Source: Marsupella aquatica (Eukaryota > Marchantiophyta). From it: 64,000 nucleotides of DNA. Position 1 is the first letter of the stretch. The number at the start of each line of letters is the position of its first letter. The position numbers and the translations under genes were made by a program. Shown piece by piece: positions 25,306-38,210 of this stretch. The notes beneath the pieces are model-generated. The model was not told the DNA's origin. It ran no database searches and worked only from the letters and a program-made list of their open reading frames with translations. The DNA lies in contig OZ316894.1 in the NCBI GenBank assembly GCA_973895155.1, positions 26,102,001 through 26,166,000 on the forward strand. The letters run 5' to 3'.

Positions 25306-27701
25306 GATGCATCATCAATAAGCAAACAAGATGATTTTTGACAGCCTGAATCTTGGATACTGTTTGATACTTCCTCCTTGCTACAAACAGACCATTCTCA
25401 AGAAGTTGCAAGGTTCCATGGTTCAAAGCTAACAAAGCCAACAATCTCATACCTACCTTACCTAGCCAGAACTATATATACATATATTTTTCATTCAACA
25501 ACTGCAGTTGAAAAAGGAGTCTATGAAAGGAGTCCAGAAGCTCACATTCATGAGTCAAGGCTCAGCTAGAGTCTTAGATAATGGTTTGCCTTCTAGCTTA
25601 TCTTCAAAACCTGGTATGAGAGTTGAGTCAATCAAGCCAAAAGACACATGAAAGTCGTGTTGAACACACTAGCAATACCCACAAATCTTCAATGACATTC
25701 CAAAGCGGTACTGATGCTTGAACGACTAGTGGCGAGAAGGAGGGCATGGTATGGCATGGGGTTGGAAACGGAGACCAAGTGTGGCACAGGCAAGGTACTA
25801 AATCCTCAGAAAACTGTTCTACAGCACATTGACTTGATCATATGGTCGTCTCTTACAGTAGAGAAACCACAAGCACAACTTTTTCAAATTGTTTTGCAAA
25901 ACGGAAAGGGAATCATTGTTAGCACTGTTTCCTTTGGTTTTGATTGCTCCTCAGGACATTTTCTCCTTTTTCCCTGCAGTTGTACTGTTGTATTTGATTT
26001 AGAAGCCCAGATGGACCACAATGTTTGACAAACAACTTGGATAGACCAATGCACCTTATATGGACCAGTTGCTTTATGTTACTCTCAAGTACTATCTTTC
26101 CTTGGTATAAATGTTCAGTTTTGGGTCTATAAAATTGCTACGTTTATCTCAATTAAATTGTCAATCTAACATTGTGATCTGCTTGGATCGAAACATTAAT
26201 TTCTGTTGTATATTGCTGGCACTTTTCAGTAAATTGTTCTTTCCCTACAAAAACAAAAACTCCAGTGATGGCTTGACATAAGAATGCAGCTTAGAAATAT
26301 TGGAAATAACATAAAAGAGATATCTGGCCAGTTTTGATGTATATGTAATTTTGCATTAGGGCATTTTTATGGGTTAAAATAAGTTCTATTCTTTAGGCCC
26401 GTCTGACGCCAATGAGTCTTAGTGACAACCCTGGGCACTCAGGTTATGTGATTGGGAGATAGAGTGGGAACAATGGAAAATTTAAACAACATTTTAACAA
26501 CTAAATTTTTAAAGAACTAAGATACAAATTACTGGGGTACCCATTAAAAGTAATTCAGCATAATTGTTATGAGGCTGAAATTAATTTGGACAAAGGGGAT
26601 TGTAGTAGGGCAGGTTACGCGGCAACAGATCCTCCATACATGTGTCAATCTCATTGGCCTGTGTATAAACATATATAGTGTATATGGGTTTAGGGTTGGA
26701 CTGGGCATGTGTCAAAGTATATCCCCCTCTGCACCCCCGTGGGCATGTTCTCGCGTGAGAATTGGGCGGGCCCAGTTGATACATTGATACATCAGTGTTT
26801 AACATGAAAATACCCTTAACAAGCTAAAGTAAGTAAACATTGCTTCCTTTCTTCCCACATATTGCTTGTAGTACTTTTAAGTACCTCTTGTGATTATTGA
26901 CCTACATTGCAACTCCCCTCTCCTCGTGAGGGAGTGGTGACCTAGTTGACCATGCAGTTGTGTGATTGCTATTTGCTTGTGTGCCTTCTTCCCTTCACCT
27001 CTTTGTGGCCACTCCACGTGATCAGATTTTGTCAAAGCTCATATTGTTGGATGGATAGGCGAGCATGTTGGAGGCATGATGGAGATGGGAATCCGAGAGA
27101 AAGCGAATCTGCAGTTGTGGATTGTAGGCTTGTGAATCATTCGTCCATGCACCACCATAGTCCTATTTATCCGAGCATCTGTTTTTGTACTAGAGTTAAT
27201 CTATGCAATGCAACCTCTTAATTTTATCCCATCACCGTGAACGAAATCCACCTTGCACCTTTCTCATTGAAAAGCGTTAGGAGGGGGGTCCACCACAAAC
27301 TAATTAAACTCCTTAAGGCACACTTACTTTTGGCATTGTCTAGAATACATGTCAACGATATATTTTCCCAGCCTATTGAACTCAGACCGGAGTTTATATC
27401 CACTCAACCATTGATAAATTTCATGGACGCAGAGATAGCTGCAGTAAGTATTTGAGGAATACAAATGTTTGCTAGCTAGCTTGAATATCTGCACCCGGTT
27501 TTACCTGTGGCATCTAAATGGCCATGTCCTTCCTCGAATATCACTACGTCAACAATTCTGTGTCCACTTGGCCTCTTCCCTCCTGGTAACAAAATTGGCT
27601 ATTGAATTTACTATTCTTGCTTATAAGAGAGCACTAAGCCCCCATCAAGATGAACACTTATTGTATCATGTAAACGAATAGGGTCACCACAGGACCTACA
27701 G
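25306..27701. other. Spacer between two minus-strand genes, no recognised gene
   Basis: Contains the promoter side of the PIBF1-like gene and the 3' flank of the RPC5 gene. Plus-strand open frames at 25714-26028, 26569-26787, 26946-27221, 27237-27455 and 27469-27681 show no domain I recognise. The frame at 27237 ends beside a good donor-like sequence (GCA/GTAAGT), so an unrecognised plus-strand gene cannot be excluded. A copy of the GGACCAC-ATGTTTG repeat lies at about 26005-26060. Confidence 0.5.
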
Positions 27702-30700
27702 CTAAGTGGGGCGCCCATCTCCAGGTTTCAATACCCAAGCACCACCTTTGGTATAACACAACTCCTTGAGAACCTGCAAAACTGACTCTGATCAGACCAA
27801 CAACAACAACACTTCAAGATATAAAGTAACTTCCTTCCTGGCTAGCATTCGTTTCTCAGGCAACCAGCGTCTAAAGTTAAGGGAGAGATTGATTTTCAAC
27901 AAGTTCGATTTTCATTTGCGGAAGAGAAATTGATATCAATTTGAAACACCTCACGATTGCGCTAGGAACCTTTGCTTGAATCACCTTTTGGTAGGTTGCT
28001 TGTGGAACTTCGGTTTTCAATGCTATTTTGGAGGCCTCCATGATGTCAGTCTTTCGAAGGCCTGATCCTGAACCCTTGGCCCGAAGAAGAGCTATGACAA
28101 CATTTCTGCACCCAGAACTTGCGTCAGTGGATACAATTCTCCTCTACTGAGCCAAACTCAGTTCACGCCTTGCTCCGTATCAGCCACAACATGGACTATT
28201 TGGGATACTTTATGGCGGTTATAGCAATACTGAAGTCGAAGACAAAAGACTGCGTAACAGGCAAAATGGAACGACAGTAAACCACCAACCTGAAAGGATC
28301 GAGGTAAGGATTGCCCAGAGAAGTCGAAAAGTATACACCATCAATATTTGATGCCACTGTGCTAACAGCTGCCTCCAGCTCTGGCAATGGAGCTGCAGCT
28401 GCCTGTGCTGCAGCTTTGGCCTCCTCCACAGCATGTGGATCTTTGGATCCTCCTGCTGCAACTATTGCCATTTGCCGAAGAGTCTGACAAATAAATTGCA
28501 TCCTGTAGCACAAGCAGACACACACCGGTGTAAGCTTACGGCTAGTCTTCAAATCGTGATCAGTGAGGCCAAAAATGGGGCAGGAGTTCAGAAAATGTTT
28601 CTAAAACTCACCTGCAAACACTATGCTTTGAGAAAATCTTGTTCAATGCTCTTGGTAGGGCGGCTAGAGTGGCTTCGGAGAGAGAACTATGTCCTGACAA
28701 CGCCTTTGTTTGAGGCCCTTGGCTGGGAACCCCATTACCATCTGCAGGGAGATTGAAGTGCACCCCTTTGTGCTTCTCAGGGCCAAGGGGTGACTTAACC
28801 GCCAGACTTGCCGGAAGCTTCCTCTTAGTGGCAGGAACTTCCTTGACTGTGGACAAATCAATTTTTGGAGTCCCAGTCACCTTTGCGCCTGTCAATTCAA
28901 GACCCTTAACTGCCTCTCGCAGATGCCCCTCAACCTCTGCCCACCTTTGGGCTTGTTCTTTCACCACAACCTGGTGACGTTTGACGAATGACCTATCTGT
29001 ACTCTCTTGAAACTCCCAGCTTGCTGTCACACCACTCTGGACAGCAAATGAAAGCAAAATTTCTCGCAGAATATCCTTGGAGATGCGAAGATCTTCCAAC
29101 TGTGAATGTTGCACAACCCTACTCTTGGTAAAAAGAAGGAGAAGATAATCCCTAATAATAGTCACAGGTTTGGAGTACCGGAGGTTACTTGCAACCACCC
29201 AGCATCCTTGGACTAGAACAGCTTTCTCTTGTAGAACGGTCAGCACTTCTTGTTCAGTACAATCATGAGGAGCTAGCTTCATCAACCTCTCAAATTGTAG
29301 TACATGAACTCGCCCCTGCATTCCAGCCCGAAAAACAATCGGTGAGCCCAGGCAACCCCGTAGGTTAACTCCAAAACTTCATATACAGCTGGAGAGTAAA
29401 TTCGTATAGCATAAAAGCGCAAGTGACTGCTATCGTCTTACTCCAAGTTTTATATTTTACGCTGTTCCCAAGCAGCACAAATCTACTCGTAACAACTAAT
29501 TCGTCTAATAGATGAACTCAATGGCTGTTTTGTAAAACTGGATTTAGACTTCTAGTACTGGTTGTAGATCGTCAATCAGCCGGCCCAGCAGATACTTTTC
29601 TTCGAAATATTTTTCTGAATTTCGGTTTCATCAGAGCTTCAGATCATTCTCTTCTGGAATACAAAAATCTTAGTATACAAGGTGGAGGAGGTATACGAAC
29701 GGAAGGAGCAAAAAAGACCATCGCAGAATTAATATTGTAACTCATTTCTCAAAGATTGTCAATAATCGGGCCTGTATACGTGTCTCCTACGTTAGACAAC
29801 ACGCTATATTCGTTTCCGGTTTCCTATTTTTTTGCCTACACAAACCATGAGATACCAACTGGTTACTTCAATTCTTCAAGTAGTTATCTGTTAAACGAAG
29901 AGGAATAGATTGCATTTTATAGCAACGAAGATCAAGCTTCAGAAAGAATTAGCAGAGCAAGAATTCAGAGCCAAAGGGCCGTGCCCTAAGGATGACTTGG
30001 TTGTGCTCCAAGCCAGGTAAACACGTCTTTGTGGACAGGATGGGCTACAATTGTTGGTCCCAACAAAGAGCAACAAGGGTATTCCGGAGACTATTATGGT
30101 TATTGAGTCAGAGCATTTGAAATCTGGTGACAGACCAAAGCCACTAACCTTGGAGAGAAGAAGATGAAACCGTTTCTCCAGTGGTAGGGTATCCAAGAAA
30201 CTGCAGCGTCAAACCATAACAATAAGTTTTATGACGAACTTGACGACATCATGCTGTTGTTGAATAACATTCAATCACAAGAGTATTTATATAGAAAGCA
30301 TTCAACTAAATCGAGTCCATGGATCCCACATCAAACTGTAACACGCCCAACACCCCTAGGCAGAATCATGGAAACACAAGCGGACTGAGTTGCAACCTTC
30401 TGGAAAAGCCTGCACTTCCGCCGCCGTCGCCAATTCGAACCTCACTAAGACCTAGTATTCCTTGGCTAGGAACCAACTTGCTTACATATTCGTCCCTGAC
30501 AAATTTTAGGTCACCCGTTAGGACACAAAATTTGTCCTCGGGGACACTGCAAAAATGCAACATATTGAATACAGAGTGAAGTGCTTAGTCACTTTACAAA
30601 TCAGCATACATTCATTTAAAAATCGAACCACATGACAGCGTACCGGCGCAGTGTAAATGGTATCAGGGTGCTCGCTGACGCTATCATTTGGTGACGAACA

Positions 30701-33700
30701 CCATCCGTAACCGGACTATCAATCCCATGTGGTTCCAATGGAATCCAAGGCTGCAAACCAATCATGGTTAAATCAGTATATTTCCTTCCAAGTCAGTCAG
30801 TATCTTATCTTCAAGAGAGCAACAGCCTTCTCCAGATGACGCTAGTCAGTCACAACTAGAATAAACCATAGAAGAGCTTCAGCTCACCTCTGCATCGTCA
30901 ATTTGCTTTAAGTAGGCATGTGAATGAAGCCTGTTTTCCTCTTGCCACTCTGTTTCACGCCTTCGTACATTCACCTGGAAAACATTTCCGCCAATCACAC
31001 TGTAGCACAGCCCATTATTGCAACAGGCAAAGCTATCTGGCTCTTATTTATTATTTCCCTTGGTTCTGAATGCTAAGCGTTGTAAAGACCCAGGAAAGAG
31101 AGGTATGAGCTATCTAAATGTTGCGCATTATTTCCCTACATTCTGCATGTTAAGAAGTCTAAATACCCAGGAAGTAGACTCAAGATTGGGGACAGAGCAT
31201 ACATCCAATAAAAGCAGGAGTTGTTTAAACTATCCAGAGTTACTTTGTGATAAACGTTGTGACAAGGTGTCGGGTTTAGCCTCCGATGAAGGTTTGTGAC
31301 AGTCGTTATTGTCAAGGAAAGGTCTTGTGTAGCTCATAAGATTGAGTGAAATCAGATTAGTTGAAAAAATTATGCAAGGTTCTGCGGTGTGTTCCTCCTT
31401 GAAATAAGTAAAATAAATAGAAAGACATTTAGCTCCTGTTGTTGCCTGAATTCTCTTGCTAAAATCTCTTATAGCACGGACTACGAGAGAACTCTGATCC
31501 CTTCTTCCAAATGTTCTCATTGCACAGCAAATTTCTTATCGCATCGGCGGTATAATCCACGCAATACAGCTGGAATTGAATTTGCTGAAGCATAACTTTG
31601 TGGGACAAAAACTGTTATTATGTATTTCGCTCTTCTTTCTTCAGAGTTTCGGACGTCTAGGGTGTGGGGTCATTGGTTGAGAGCTTAACAAAGGCCCTAT
31701 ACAATACTTACAGTTTCCATGCCTCAGCTTTAAGTGTGCCCGTTGGGCCTACTGGTTTAGCATATTGGTCAAGAAGAGTGCTAAAGGAGAAGAGGAGAGA
31801 AACCTGCAAAGCAACCAGTTCAGGTGTCGCAGCTTCAGTAGCTTCTGCATCTGCCATATCGTCTTCACCATCCACACCAGATCCAGACGCCTGCTTCTTT
31901 TTCTTTGCATCAGCCTCATCCAAATATTTCATAGAAGGGCGCAATTGCACCACAGCTTGCAAAGGGTTTAGATGCAACTGCGAACATGTCATGATACGAT
32001 GCTCAAAATATTGTTCAGCGGCTCTACCCTGTAACTTTGGGAATTACTCACGAGACAGCCAGAGTCCTATGACTGGGGAAGTTTTGGTAGAGATTCCCCA
32101 ACACAAATAGCAATGTTGACAGTTCTCATTGTCCAGATTTTCAGGATAAAAGTTCCGGATAACATCCGGGCTATGTTGACTCTATTCCTTGAAAAGAGAA
32201 TAAACATTATACGAAGAGATGTCGCTTGCGAAGAAAACACATGAAATCTAGCAAGGAAGACTAACCTTGTTACCTTGTAAAACACCTATGGCGTAACTTG
32301 TTGTGAGCGAGACTTTGGATGATGACAAAGTCTGTTATTTGCCATCCCAACAAAATAATCTCAAAAAATCAGCAGGCAAGTTCATATATTTTCTCGATGT
32401 TCATAACATCGCATCCACAAAACAAAAGTTGAAGACACATCTACATGACAGGAGAAAAAGTTGACCCCTGCAAGAACTAAAATTTCAGTAGAGGTCAAGC
32501 GTTCGATCTGATGAGGCCATTTCAGTACCACAAAAACTGCAAGCTCTGTCCAGTTTCAGTACCAGAAATATCAAATGTTGTATTCAACAGACACTCTTGC
32601 AGAGAATTTTACAATCATGTTCGACCTTAGATAGACACATTAAAAAACAGGAGATGGACAGGCTGAACTTAAAATCGTAACCTGAAGTAAATAGCACGGT
32701 TTACTAACCAACCTGTGTTTTGATTTTAAGGTGCTCTGCTGCTTCTTGATCATAGTTCTCACTATCTGTGTCAACGGCAAGGTCCACTTCTAGCTTCTTT
32801 TGCTTTGCCTTCACACGGACCTGTACAAACGAGTCAGGAAGAGAATTTTAGATCTTCATGAATACCCTAGAAAAAGAGGGGATGAGTTTTGGTACAACTT
32901 AACTCCATGAGACACAGATTCATATCAGATAGTATGTTTTCATTCCAGACTGACGCTCACCTATGCCCTGAACTCGATGTACTTGGAAGAACGACAAAAT
33001 CAATGGTGAGCATCATCTACCGGACCTCAACATGACAAATTTAGAGATGAAACAATTAACACAGACTGCAACTGATTAAGAAACTAGACCTATAACGATT
33101 AAGTTGATTTGATGTACCTCTTGACACATTTCTTCCAAGGAATAAGGTCGCCAGGCTGGACGCAAGGGATATTGAAGAAGATAAAACTGCATACAGGTGA
33201 AAACCGTATATTAGCATTCATGCCAGCTTGCAGCTGATCGCTCTGTCGTTGAACTGGAAGACTGATAATTTGTCATATATTCAATGTTTCGATAATAAGG
33301 GAAACTCTTCAGAATTTATCAGTCAAATTGGATTTGAAGTCCGAAACTGCATCAATCTGGATGCACTGTATGTGGCCCTAATCCCTAAACCGTACAACCA
33401 GATAACCCAGTGCCTGAGATCCCTTCAGCTTAGGCCTAAATATTCCAGCACGGGCTACTCATCGGAAGACCACTGTCAGCGCATCCAAATATGAAAGTAA
33501 CATTTACACTATGATTGGGCGAACAATCTTGAACGGATAACTCACGGCAACACTGAGAATTTTTATACAACAGAAGGATGGTGTAAAAAGTCGCTTGGCA
33601 ACAGTAGCTAGCTACAAACCTGAGTATCAGGGTCCACTGATTTAGACAAAAACACGTCAATCTCTCGCACAACATGGTCTCCTCCTTCCTGCCTGGGTGG

Positions 33701-33760
33701 CGTCTGCTCTACTCCAGGTGAGAAATCAGCTTCTCTCATGTCAGCCTTCCCCGGAGTCAT
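27702..33760 (-). CDS. RPC5: DNA-directed RNA polymerase III subunit RPC5
   Basis: Subunit of the RPC4/RPC5 (TFIIF-like) module of RNA polymerase III, acting in the nucleus in tRNA, 5S and other small-RNA transcription. Exons 5' to 3': 33620-33760, 33118-33186, 32713-32820, 31804-32028, 30888-30974, 30644-30750, 30478-30546, 30149-30200, 28612-29315, 28290-28502, 27985-28105, 27702-27773; about 655 residues. Family marks: EIDVFLSKSVDPDTQ then FYLLQYPLRPAWRPY near the start; a KQKKLEVDLAVDTDSENYD block; LHLNPLQAVVQLRPSMKYL; PWIPLEPHGIDS; LPLEKRFHLLLSK plus FERLMKLAPHDCTEQEVL; and a C-terminal winged-helix-like part, ALLRAKGSGSGLRKTDIMEA to CYTKGGAWVLKPGDG. The start ATG at 33758-33760 is the first in the frame. 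The 30478 donor (AA/GTTGGT) was chosen because the stronger GTAAGC at 30485 breaks the reading frame. Confidence 0.9.
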
Positions 33761-34459
33761 CCTCTCAAGACATGCTATTCCCTTCAACAGCCAGCCTTCC
33801 CTGTCCTGCCCACCTCCCTCTCACATTGCAACTTAATCAAAGCAGGAAATGAACATTGCCGAATGGACACAGAGCGCTTTCTCCAATGCTTCAAGACACC
33901 ACAGCGTACGGGAGTCAAGTCTTCAAACCACGACCCGTCCCACGGATGCCACGGCTCCGTCAAAATGAGGCAAGAGAATCATTTCGACAACTTCTCTACT
34001 CTGAGGCCCCCCAAAATATCCCTTCTATCGCTTCCAATTCATCTTCCACGGAAACACACTGAGCAGCCATCACCGAGGCCCGCAACTTGAGATCCGAGCC
34101 TCCTCCGCGACGAACATCTCATTCCTACTTCTACTCACCATCATCATCATCTACTTCAAGCACCACGTCTGCTCCCGAGTCATGCCAGACTCCTCGATCC
34201 CCTGCTTCTGATTATTGTCGTGCTCACTGCTCCCACCACGAGCAAAACCTTTCTTCGAGCTACCGATTTTCTCGAATCCCTCAGTCCATTCATCCCCTCT
34301 GCCCCTGCGCTGCGCTCCCTCTCTTAACTTTTATTCCGATACTCCAAGCCGCTCCCCCTGTGCTCCTCCGACTGCACTGCACTACACTGCACTCCAATCC
34401 ACTCTAATCGAATGACCTCTTCTGCCCCTTTCTGCTAACTACTGTACTTTGTTTTATGA

Positions 34460-34625
34460 TTTCTCCTCATGCCCTACTATCCTTTCTCTATGTTGTCCTC
34501 TCGACTCCCTTCTCCCCCTTTCCCTCCGTCTCCCCCTGTCCCTCGCCCCCGACCTTCCCCTTCCGCCCCCTCCCCCTTCGTTCTCCCTCCTCGACCTGCT
34601 CCACCCGGCCCGGCTGTTTACCCTG
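34460..34625. repeat. Low-complexity C/T-rich tract
   Basis: Almost pure pyrimidine on the plus strand, with runs such as TTCCCCTTCCGCCCCCTCCC. It produces long open frames in all three plus-strand frames, which are compositional and not genes. As a purine tract on the RPC5 sense strand it may be leader or promoter sequence. Confidence 0.8.
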
Positions 34626-35201
34626 CCCTTCCACAATCGCCAAACCCCTTGTACCTACTCCTTTCTCGAGTCTGGGACCCTTTGGCCTTCCGGGTGGGGG
34701 AGGGAAAGGACTCGGACGGTCTCCACCCGTGGTCGCTTGTCACGGGTAGAGAGTTGTACAGACCTTGAGTCCCCTAGACGAACGGTGTCTCTGGCTTGCT
34801 CCTGTCCAGTTTCCGGATTGCTCGTTGATTGCTCGGTGTCCATAGCTCGCTGGAAAGAAGATTTCATCAGCGTTCTAACAAGCCTATTTTCGCTTGATTC
34901 TGATCGATAAAAGAGAAAGGTATGGGTCCCTCAACCCGCCGTTTTTCACCCTCTTTACTGACCCCACTAGAGGTCACTTTCAAAATCTGAGACTCCACAG
35001 CGTGCCATGTCATCATGACGTGCTGCAAATAGGAACGGATTGGTTTTCACAATGAAATTATGCAAACATTCGTGTTTGCGACAAGATTTTGGTAAAATTG
35101 AGGACGCCATGCCGTGAACCTTGATGTAAAAAGTTATCAAAAATAACTGTTTTATGTACCCCGCTCAATCAACTGCCCACCCTTTTTTTAATTATAATTA
35201 A

Positions 35202-35240
35202 ATTGTAATTAAAGTAATGAAGCAACACTTTAATTACAAT
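35202..35240. repeat. Perfect 14-bp inverted repeat, 11-nt loop
   Basis: Arms 35202-35215 (ATTGTAATTAAAGT) and 35227-35240 are exact reverse complements. Immediately downstream a 22-bp unit (GGCAGTTAAGAATCC core) occurs twice, at 35241 and 35263. It may be a remnant of a small transposon or an AT-rich hairpin; no target-site duplication was identified. Confidence 0.8.
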
Positions 35241-38210
35241 GGCAGTTAAGAATCCTGAGCATGGCAGTTAAGAATCCCGTTTCTGCAGCGCCAAAAGGTC
35301 ATTTTTGTCTAGCACTCCTTCTCTAGCAATCTGTCTTCCGGCATTGTCATTTCCTCGTGTCGTGCTTGTGGACGTACAGAAGAATTATATGACAAACAGA
35401 TTCAGCTTGTGAAGTAGGCAATTCCTGAGCAAGAAATACCAAACATTGCTCCACAACTTGATGTAGCTTAGTGAGCGTTGCCCTACTTTTCTTGGAGTGG
35501 AGATCCGAATCGGTAACAAATGAAAGAACATGATAATTTCATAAGGACGAAACGAGCACACTGATTGCACCATCGCTCTTGTGGGTTCTTACAAATCCAA
35601 TCTATTACACAGGCTCGTATTTCAGGAGTTCATAAAGGAGGCAGCTTGAAATCAAAGACCAGTCTGCATGTAGGACTTCAAATTGTATCTCCATATCTGG
35701 TTTTTGAAAGGGAAGAGCTGACCCAGTGCTCCATTGCACCAGAGAGAGCTCGGCTTGATTTGGCAGTAAAAAATACTATCTAGCAATTGATAGACCAGGG
35801 CTCTACAAGTTTCTACGAGCACAGTCGATGCCTTTTCATGATCAAATTGAAAATATTAGAAGTGAAGCTGATTTGAGAGATCACTTGATAAGGACGCGAA
35901 TCATTATTGGAGTGAACAGAAGTAGCAACTTTGTCAAACGCATCGACCCTCAAGAGGCGCGTTTGCAAGAGGCTGTGGTAAAAATGATTGTGTTTAAAGA
36001 GACGTTCAGATATGGATAAAGGATTTTGATGAAATCATCCAGGAGTTCCAGGGTGAGAGGTCAATGTGATTATTGTGAGGAAGAAGGAACGAAAACTAAG
36101 AGATGAGGAACTTGGGGCAAAGGAGTAGGTTTGCTTGCTGAAAGGCGAAAAAGATTGAAAGTTTCAAGTGACGATTAGAGTTGTTTGGGAGACAGTAGCG
36201 AGAATGCATTTGTTGAAGTTCAGGAGAGAAACTGTCGAATGTGACTTCTGTGATGAGAAGAATTGGATTGAAAAGTGATAAATAATGTGAATGGGTAGTA
36301 AGGAATAGGGAAGTGTAATGGAGAAGATAGGGGTCCAGTAACTAATTCGAGCTGTGCCAAATTTAGACGGGTATGTCAGCCAGTACTTACGAGTAGAGTA
36401 GCGTGCGGGCCCGTCTTGTCTTGTCGACGTGTGTCGTGTGATTTACCGTGGCACTTAATATAGAGGCTGCGGTCGGCGAAGGGAAAGTGCGCTTGCGTGG
36501 CGGAGCGACCGGAAACGAAGGGATTATAAGTCGGGCGGGGAGAGTGAGAGATTGCTGTCGGAGGACGAACAGGGGTCGGAAAGGAAGGGGGGGGGGGAGG
36601 ACGAGGGGCCGAGACAGGGGAAAGCAGAGGAAGCGGCGCGAGATTGCAATTTCGAGAGTGTTTCATTTGATGTCAATTGGTCGGTGAGTGGACGAGGAGT
36701 GCGAAGTTCTGTCCAGGAGAAGAAGAGTGTTCGATCGACGCGTTTTCGACTATAGACCGAGCATGCGACTGGAGATCGATCGCTTCGTTGGACAGAGAAT
36801 TGAATGAGAAGAAAAAGCGGAGAAGGTATTCCTTGGTCTTTCTCTGCCTTTTGTTTTCCTACTGGTGTGGATTATGGATTTCGATGGTTCGTGATCGGGT
36901 TGTGTAGATTAGCTCTACTTCTCTCGATGCTGTGTGTGAGCTGTATCGTCGGAGCTCTTTGTAATGCCGAACAAAGAATAAAGGTCTCCTACGCTTTGCT
37001 CTGTGTCTGTGTAGCTCTGTCGGCGTTTTGGTCCGAGCTCCTACTTCGTGTTATTGCCGCCGCCTGCACTCTGGGAGGGCCTCGGCTTCCTGAAATGCCT
37101 TTGGTATCTCACTGTTCCATCGATTTTAGGCTGGACTCTCTTTGCCTCTATGTTACTGGCATTCCTTTTTCTAGTGTAAAAGAGTTGGTCCTTTCTGTTG
37201 GAAGATGAGCAGAAATGAGTCTCTAGGACATGATTTGGAATCATTCAATTCTCAGAGATCCATGTAGAACAGAGAAAACCAAGAACTCCTTACAGAAGTT
37301 ACAGAGCTTTGGATTCGCTTGCTGAGGTTTGAATTTGTCACGCACGCGCTCTGACGTTTTTGAAATTATCTTTCTTGAAATGTTCGTTGGCTGGGATTGT
37401 CTTGGCTTGTGAATGTGTGTTTTGCAAATAAACTCATAGGTTGCGTTTCACTGAAATGCATCCATAAGTCCGACTGGAAAAGATTTTCAATCTCAATTTT
37501 TTCCTCGCTCACGTCGTCTTTTGAATCTGGAGCAGCTCTGACATTATGTCGTGTAATCTACTGTAGATCCTCCCTTGCTAGACAGATCAAGAAAGGGCTT
37601 CCTGTACTCTGCTGGGATCTTCGAAGACGTTTAGGTTCAAAGTCGCCGTTCGAGCTACCAAAACGAACTTTGTATGCAGTTTACTGTGTCAAGTTATTAT
37701 CCGTTCATTCCCTTGATTTTCTCCACTGAAATCCGCGTGACTGACGAGGCTGTCTGAGAATTGCGGTCAATGGACTTAAATAACCAGCGAATGGAACTTT
37801 GGGTCACACCTTGCATTTGTCAAGGGAAAACAAGTTCTGAGACCGAGACAAATGGAGTAGTCACAAAATGGATCGATTCGTGGAAGACTATCAGTCCTAC
37901 ATTTTGGATTTTTCTCTCGCTATTGTTATTTCGTGGTGGAAAATCTGCGACTAGTAAAAAATGTGCTAGCGAAATGAAAGGCTCGCAGTCCATGGTCACT
38001 TTGCAACGTAAACTCGTAACACGTCAGTTGTTTAGGATTTGAAAGATGGAGTTGTAGCAAAAGAGGACGTTTCGTGGTGGTCGGACGCTTACGTTTTCTC
38101 TTGTGTCATCTTCGCAGTCGTGTGTCCTCGAAAGACGCTACCGCCAACCGAGAGCTTGACATGTCATGTTGGACATCAGAAGCAGAAGAGGCTAGTAAAA
38201 GGCGATCTGA

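Larger units (their letters stand above)
33761..38210. other. Divergent spacer between RPC5 (minus) and the SUN gene (plus)
   Basis: Probably holds the promoters and 5' leaders of both flanking genes. From 34100 to 34620 the plus strand is strongly pyrimidine-rich (purine-rich as the RPC5 sense strand). From 36470 to 36660 it is purine-rich with an 11-G run at 36587-36597, a reasonable leader region for the SUN gene. Several short ATG frames precede 38211. An inverted repeat lies at 35202-35240 and a 22-bp tandem pair follows it. No protein-coding similarity was recognised. Confidence 0.5.

Noticed and set aside
34449-34910. Long open frames on both strands (up to 153 codons) in the RPC5-SUN spacer
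   Set aside because: The region is a C/T-rich low-complexity tract; Pro/Ser/Leu-rich translations in several frames at once reflect composition, not a gene.
36376-36687. Overlapping open frames on opposite strands with Pro-rich and Arg/Gly-rich translations
   Set aside because: Purine-rich leader-like sequence with a G run gives both; no domain and no conserved start.
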